Assembly (NCBI GenBank): GCA_002685075.1
Contig: NYWO01000010.1
Location: 1-37,346 of the forward strand
Source of the DNA: Arcobacter sp.
GTDB taxonomy: Bacteria; Campylobacterota; Campylobacteria; Campylobacterales; Arcobacteraceae
Reading direction: 5' to 3'
Length of the DNA: 37,346 nucleotides
The position numbers and the translations under genes were made by a program. Below are positions 33,137-37,346 of the stretch, piece by piece (position 1 is the first letter of the stretch; the number at the start of each line of letters is the position of its first letter). The notes beneath the pieces were generated by a model. It had not been told where the DNA came from. It saw only the letters and a list, made by a program, of their open reading frames with translations, and ran no database searches.

Positions 33137-33879
33137 AAAAAGTTTTAAAAGTATTACTCCCTATTGTCTTTTTGCTTTTTTTATGGGAAAGTATTGTTTT
33201 GATTTTTGATTTACCACATTATATATTACCAAAACCCAAAGATGTATTTTTACAACTTACTACTCAATACAGCTTACTTTGGGAACATACACAAACAACA
33301 CTTTTAGAAATAGTTCTAGGAATAATCATAGGATGTATTTTTGGTTTAAGCTCGGCTTTTGCCCTACTTTATTTTAAAAATATTGGAAAATATTTACTTC
33401 CAATACTAGTAATATCTCAAGCAATTCCAGTATTTGCAATAGCTCCACTTTTAGTTTTATGGTTTGGTTATGGCTTAGCTTCAAAAATTGTTATGACAGT
33501 AATTATCATATATTTTCCAATAACAACTGCATGTTATGATGGTCTTAAAAACACACCAAAACAATGGCTTCAATTAGCACATACTTATAATTTAACTCCA
33601 TTACAAACTCTATTTAAAGTACGTTTTCGTGCTAGTTTACCTTCACTTGCATCTGGGCTTAAAATCGCAGTTTGTATAGCACCAATTGGAGCTGTTATTG
33701 GTGAATGGGTTGGTTCATCAAAAGGTCTTGGTTATCTTATGTTACATGCAAATGCAAGAATGCAAGTTGATTTAATGTTTTCTGCACTATTTATACTAGT
33801 AATATTAACTCTTAGTATTTATTTTTTAACTGAATATTTGACAAAAAAGTTTATACCTTGGGCATCTGAATTACATTAA
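33133..33879 (+). CDS. ABC transporter permease (ThiX/SsuC-like)
   Basis: Protein of 248 aa with about six membrane helices. The cytoplasmic EAA-type loop is around RFRASLPSLASGLKIAVCIA and GAVIGEWVGSSKGLGYLML, typical of the BPD_transp_1 family for taurine, sulfonate and pyrimidine importers. It is coupled to the ATPase gene; its binding protein is probably ThiY at 34796, beyond the riboswitch. Confidence 0.87.
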   Translation: MKKVLKVLLPIVFLLFLWESIVLIFDLPHYILPKPKDVFLQLTTQYSLLWEHTQTTLLEIVLGIIIGCIFGLSSAFALLYFKNIGKYLLPILVISQAIPVFAIAPLLVLWFGYGLASKIVMTVIIIYFPITTACYDGLKNTPKQWLQLAHTYNLTPLQTLFKVRFRASLPSLASGLKIAVCIAPIGAVIGEWVGSSKGLGYLMLHANARMQVDLMFSALFILVILTLSIYFLTEYLTKKFIPWASELH

Positions 33880-33920
33880 ATTGACTTAAAAAAAAATTTG
33901 TGTTAAAATTCTTCTTTAAT

Positions 33921-34003
33921 GCATAGGGAGCTTATATTATAGGCTGAGAGGAAGTTTTTAACTTCGACCTTTGAACCTGATCTAGGTAATTCTAGCGTAG
34001 GGA
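33921..34003 (+). promoter_or_regulatory. TPP riboswitch (THI element)
   Basis: It contains GGGAGC, GGCTGAGAG, the conserved CCTTTGAACCTGATCTAGG and TAATTCTAGCGTAGGGA in order, the thi-box signature. The J2-3 and J4-5 cores are complete. It precedes tenA-thiY-thiM, so thiamine pyrophosphate should switch these off. Confidence 0.95.
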
Positions 34004-34028
34004 TTTGTTTTTACAAATGTATTTTTAT
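34003..34028 (+). terminator. Possible riboswitch expression-platform hairpin
   Basis: ATTTGT and ACAAAT pair around TTTT directly after the riboswitch core, followed by GTATTTTTA. The stem is short (6 bp), so it is a weak terminator candidate; it lies about 75 bases before tenA. Confidence 0.4.
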
Positions 34029-34101
34029 ACTTCAAATTTTTGTCAATTTCTTAAGACAAACTCTTTTTCTCCTTATATATTTAAAAATCTAAAAGAGAGA
34101 T

Positions 34102-34755
34102 ATGACTATTACACAAAAACTTATCAATAATTCACAGCCATATTGGGATGATTATATTAAACATGAATTTGTTGAAGAATTAGCCAAGGGTACTTTAAAA
34201 CTTGAAAATTTTCAACACTATTTAAAACAAGATTATATTTACTTATTTCATTATAGTCGTTCTTTTGCACTTGCTATGTATAAAAGCGAGAATTTTGAGC
34301 AAATGAATTTTTCAAGACAAGCTTTAAACTCTATATTAGATGAAATTCAATTACATATAAATTATTGCAAAGAGTTTGGAATAGATGAAAAGTCAATATA
34401 TGAACAAAATGAATCACCAGCTTGTATAGCATACACTAGATATGTCCTTGATTGTGGTTCTAGTGGGGATTTAACTCATCTTTATGCAGGACTTATACCT
34501 TGTTTTGTGGGTTATGCACAAGTGGCTGATTATATTACACAAAATAATTTAAGTGTGCAAAACAATCCATATCAATCTTGGATAGATATGTACTCTTCAA
34601 ATGAGTATCAAGAAGCAGCAAATGCTGCGACACAATTTTTTGAAAACCTATGCAAAGACTTATCGCAAAAACAAATGAAGAAAGTACAAGATATTTTTAC
34701 AACAGCCACTCGTATGGAAATATCTTTTTGGCAAATGGGTTTAGACCTATCATAA
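34102..34755 (+). CDS. tenA: TenA/Thi-4 family aminopyrimidine aminohydrolase
   Basis: Protein of 217 aa, all-helical TenA fold. TenA-C enzymes hydrolyse aminopyrimidine, a thiamine breakdown product, to hydroxymethylpyrimidine for salvage. The catalytic cysteine is C134 in GLIPCFVGY, the substrate-binding acid is in KQDYIYL (D44) and the proton-shuttling glutamate is in MEISFW (E206), so it is a TenA-C type. AGAGA precedes the ATG. First gene under the TPP riboswitch. Confidence 0.92.
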   Translation: MTITQKLINNSQPYWDDYIKHEFVEELAKGTLKLENFQHYLKQDYIYLFHYSRSFALAMYKSENFEQMNFSRQALNSILDEIQLHINYCKEFGIDEKSIYEQNESPACIAYTRYVLDCGSSGDLTHLYAGLIPCFVGYAQVADYITQNNLSVQNNPYQSWIDMYSSNEYQEAANAATQFFENLCKDLSQKQMKKVQDIFTTATRMEISFWQMGLDLS

Positions 34756-34795
34756 AAGTCAGAATAACACATAATAATATATAAAAGGAAAATTT

Positions 34796-35743
34796 ATGAA
34801 AAAAATAATATCAAAAATATCACTTAGTTTAATGCTTTTAAGTTCAAGTGCTTTAGCAGATAAAGAAAAAGTAACTTTACTTTTAGACTGGTTTGTAAAT
34901 CCTGACCATGCAGCAATTATAATTGCCCAACAAAAAGGTTTCTTTGAAAAGAATAATTTAGAAGTAAAGATTATAGAACCAGCTGATCCATCAATGCCAC
35001 CAAAACTTGTAGCTGCTAAAAAAGCTGATTTAGCAGTTGATTATCAACCACAACTACAAATGCAAGTAGCACAAGGTTTACCACTAGTTAGAATTGCAAC
35101 ACTTGTAAACTCACCTTTAAATAGTTTAGTAGTTTTAAAAGATAGTGGAATTGAAAAAATAGAAGATTTAAAGGGTAAAAAAATAGGATATTCTGTAAGT
35201 GGTTTTGAAACTGCACTATTAGACTCTATGCTAAAATCTGTAAATTCATCTGCAAAAGATGTTGAACTTATAAATGTAAATTGGTCATTATCACCTTCAT
35301 TGATGTCTAAACAAGTTGATGGTGTTATTGGAGCTTTTAGAAACTTTGAATTAAATCAATTACAAATAGAAAAAAAAGAAGGAAAAGCATTTTTTCCTGA
35401 AAATTATGGAGTTCCAAAATATGATGAACTTATAGTTGTAGCAAACAAAGGAAATGCAAGTGCAACAAAATACATAAACTTTGTAAAAGCTTTACAAGAA
35501 GCTACAAATTACTTAAAGCAAAACCCAAAAGAATCTTGGAAAGCATTTGTAAGTTATAAACCAAAAGAGTTAAATAATAAACTTAATACTCTTGCATGGA
35601 GTGATACATTACCTTATTTAGCACAAAATCCTGCTACTTTTGATAAAAATGTTTATAATCAAATGGCAGAGTTTATGAAAAGAAATGGCCTTATTAAAAC
35701 AGTAATAAATGTAGATGAATACGCACAAGAAATTGTAAAATAA
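34796..35743 (+). CDS. thiY: ThiY-like periplasmic binding protein (NMT1/THI5-like)
   Basis: Protein of 315 aa with signal peptide (about 1-21, ending SSALA). LLLDWFVNPDHAAIIIAQQK, then GFFEKNNLEVKI, ADPSMPPKLVAAKKADLAV and DYQPQ are hallmarks of the NMT1/ThiY family that binds formylaminopyrimidine or related pyrimidines. It should deliver the ligand to the ABC permease and ATPase at 32405-33879, from which it is separated by the riboswitch and tenA. Confidence 0.88.
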   Translation: MKKIISKISLSLMLLSSSALADKEKVTLLLDWFVNPDHAAIIIAQQKGFFEKNNLEVKIIEPADPSMPPKLVAAKKADLAVDYQPQLQMQVAQGLPLVRIATLVNSPLNSLVVLKDSGIEKIEDLKGKKIGYSVSGFETALLDSMLKSVNSSAKDVELINVNWSLSPSLMSKQVDGVIGAFRNFELNQLQIEKKEGKAFFPENYGVPKYDELIVVANKGNASATKYINFVKALQEATNYLKQNPKESWKAFVSYKPKELNNKLNTLAWSDTLPYLAQNPATFDKNVYNQMAEFMKRNGLIKTVINVDEYAQEIVK

Positions 35744-35752
35744 AGGTTAAAA

Positions 35753-36547
35753 ATGCAATCAAATAATCTAGAAAAATTAAGACAACAAAGTCCTTTAATA
35801 CATAATATTACAAATGTAGTTGTAGCAAATTATGTAGCAAATGGCTTATTAAGTCTTGGATGTTCGCCTATTATGTCAAATGCTATTGAAGAAATGGATG
35901 AACTTCCTGCTATTTGTAAAGCTTTGGTTATTAATATAGGGACATTAACATCTGAACAAGTAAAATCTATGCGTAAAGCTGGAATTAGTGCAAATAAAAA
36001 CAATATTCCTGTTGTATTAGATCCTGTTGGTGTTGGAGCTACAACATTTAGACAAGAAACTGTAAAAACTCTTTTAAGTGAAATAAAATTTGATTTAATA
36101 AGAGGAAATGCAGGAGAAATAGCACATTTAGCACAAGCTGCTTGGAATGCAAAAGGCGTTGATGCAGGAAGTGGAGAAGCAAATCTTTCACAAATAGCTA
36201 TAGATGTAGCTTTAAAATATAATTGTATAGTTTCTATTAGTGGAGAAACAGATTATATAAGCGATGGAAAAAAAGTAGCAAAAATTGATAATGGAACAGT
36301 TCTTTTTCCTAAAATCACAGGTTCTGGCTGTCTTTTAAGTGCAGTTTGTGGAGCCTTTTTAACTTTAGAAGGAAAGAAGTTTGAGCTTATAGTAAGTGCT
36401 TGTACATCTTATGCCATTGCAGGGCAAATTGTAAAAGAGAATTTAGATAATAATCAAACTGGACAGTTTTATGTTGAATTACTTGATAGTTTGGCAAAAT
36501 TAGATGATGAAACTGTTCAAAAATATGCCAAAATATCTTTTGAATAA
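35753..36547 (+). CDS. thiM: Hydroxyethylthiazole kinase
   Basis: Protein of 264 aa, ribokinase-like fold. It phosphorylates the thiazole alcohol so that ThiE can join it to the pyrimidine. Conserved blocks are SPLIHNITNVVVANYVANGL, PVVLDPVGVGAT, LIRGNAGEIAHLA and the catalytic TGSGCLLSAVCGAF. With TenA and ThiY it makes the locus a salvage pathway for both thiamine halves. Nine bases after thiY. Confidence 0.95.
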   Translation: MQSNNLEKLRQQSPLIHNITNVVVANYVANGLLSLGCSPIMSNAIEEMDELPAICKALVINIGTLTSEQVKSMRKAGISANKNNIPVVLDPVGVGATTFRQETVKTLLSEIKFDLIRGNAGEIAHLAQAAWNAKGVDAGSGEANLSQIAIDVALKYNCIVSISGETDYISDGKKVAKIDNGTVLFPKITGSGCLLSAVCGAFLTLEGKKFELIVSACTSYAIAGQIVKENLDNNQTGQFYVELLDSLAKLDDETVQKYAKISFE

Positions 36548-36567
36548 AAATTTAAAAGGTAAATAAA

Positions 36568-37346
36568 GTAAAAGAGTTTTTTAAAAATTTTGGTCCTGGT
36601 ATTATTATGGCTTCTTCAGCCGTTGGTGGTTCTCATATAATAGCTTCAACACAAGCTGGAGCATATTATGGTTATCAATTAGCTTTATTTATAATCATAG
36701 TAAATTTACTAAAATATCCATTTTATAGATTTGCTTTTGATTATAGTACCATTCATAATAAAACTCTGCTTCAAGGATATAGTGAAAAAGGGAAAGTGTA
36801 TTTATGGGTGTTTTTAATCTTTAATGCCTTTGCAACTGTTGTAAATGTTGCAGGAGGAACACTTCTTGCTGCTGTTTTACTGAAAATGCTAATCCCTCTT
36901 GATTTATCATTACAGCTTTATAGTATTTTTATACTTCTATCTTATTTATTAATACTTTATTATAAACAGTATAAAGCATTAGATAGTGTATCAAAAATCA
37001 TTATGTTATTTTTAAGTATTATCACTTTATTAGCTTTGATTTTAGCCTTTACTCAAGCAAGTGTAAAGCCTGTTGATTTTATAGAACCAACTCCTTTTCA
37101 AATAGCTTCAATTCCATTTTTAATAGCACTTATGGGTTGGATGCCCTCTCCTATGGAACTTAGTGTTTCTGCTTCTATTTGGGTAGTTGAAAAAAATAAA
37201 TTAGACCCTGAATATAAGAAAAAAAGATTAATTGATTTTAATAGTAGTTATGTAATTACAATAGTCTTAGCCTTAATGTTTATGTCTTTAGGTGCTTTGG
37301 TTCAATATGGACAAGATATAACACCACTTAGCGGTGGAAAGTTTAT
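36568..37346 (+). CDS. NRAMP-family-like transporter without canonical metal motifs (3' end outside window)
   Basis: At least 259 residues with about seven membrane helices so far. The first helix reads FGPGIIMASSAVGGSHIIAS, typical of NRAMP relatives but with no DPGN. In the sixth-helix region GWMPSPMELSVSASI replaces the MPH metal site. It follows thiM by 20 bases and is therefore in the TPP-regulated operon. The conserved N-terminus (KEFFKNFGPG) has no ATG, GTG or TTG: the frame opens after TAA at 36553-36555, and the first ATG (36607) would cut the first helix. GTA at 36568, after AAAAGG, sits where a start is expected. It may carry a thiamine-related compound rather than metal (inference). 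Confidence 0.7.

Overview
The window is chromosomal DNA of a low-GC Campylobacterota bacterium, most like the Arcobacter group. This rests on the very AT-rich sequence, the HQWRQPL form of the histidine-kinase H-box, the aat, rlmF, sbcCD and thiamine genes, and AAGGA-type ribosome sites; species cannot be read from it. Core or semi-core DNA lies at about 1-14650 and 28866-37346. Between them is a roughly 14-kb accessory island. || Left core (1-14650): start of a cold-shock gene, a short structured transcript with a 7-codon ORF (1171-1349), a 3'-5' exonuclease, aat, a large orphan PAS/GAF histidine kinase, a SanA-like protein, a LysE exporter, rlmF, tRNA-Leu(CAA), an SH3 protein, and a Crp/Fnr regulator convergent with a tlpA-ccdA-doxX operon. 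That operon has a perfect TGTGA-N6-TCACA operator 41.5 bases before its inferred start. Then come two unknown genes, a collapsed DUF2326 ATPase, an alpha/beta hydrolase, a GNAT enzyme, a HAD protein and a lipoprotein. || Accessory island (about 14680-28865): an integron. A recognisable intI (27761-28723, + strand) faces leftward to an array of minus-strand gene cassettes. I read five attC sites by eye (14946-15002, 15427-15558, 18059-18128, 19121-19254, 21016-21131) and the attI/cassette-1 junction at 21774-21782. For every cassette, the GTT-starting core at its attI-proximal end matches the core of its own attC, as expected of mobile cassettes. From attI outward the cassettes hold: (1) a HEPN-like unknown; (2) a DUF262/DUF1524 GmrSD-like nuclease; (3) two tiny membrane proteins plus a toxin-antitoxin pair; (4) a frameshifted pentapeptide membrane protein plus Fic; (5) a broken BrnT/CopG-like toxin-antitoxin pair; (6) a truncated cassette fused to a fragment of sbcC. 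Between attI and intI sits a 5.7-kb plasmid-like block: tyrosine recombinase, MobV-like relaxase, iteron Rep and 21-bp iterons. It is bordered by inverted copies of the intI upstream region, each with paired GGACA-N-TGTCC palindromes. The sbcC fragment at the far end forms a direct repeat with intact sbcC beyond intI, so the island may have entered as a circle by homologous recombination. || Right core (28866-37346): sbcC and sbcD (Mre11/Rad50-type nuclease), then a thiamine locus: ABC ATPase and permease, a TPP riboswitch, tenA, thiY, thiM, and an NRAMP-like transporter that runs off the window. The transporter lacks the usual metal-binding motifs and a canonical start codon.
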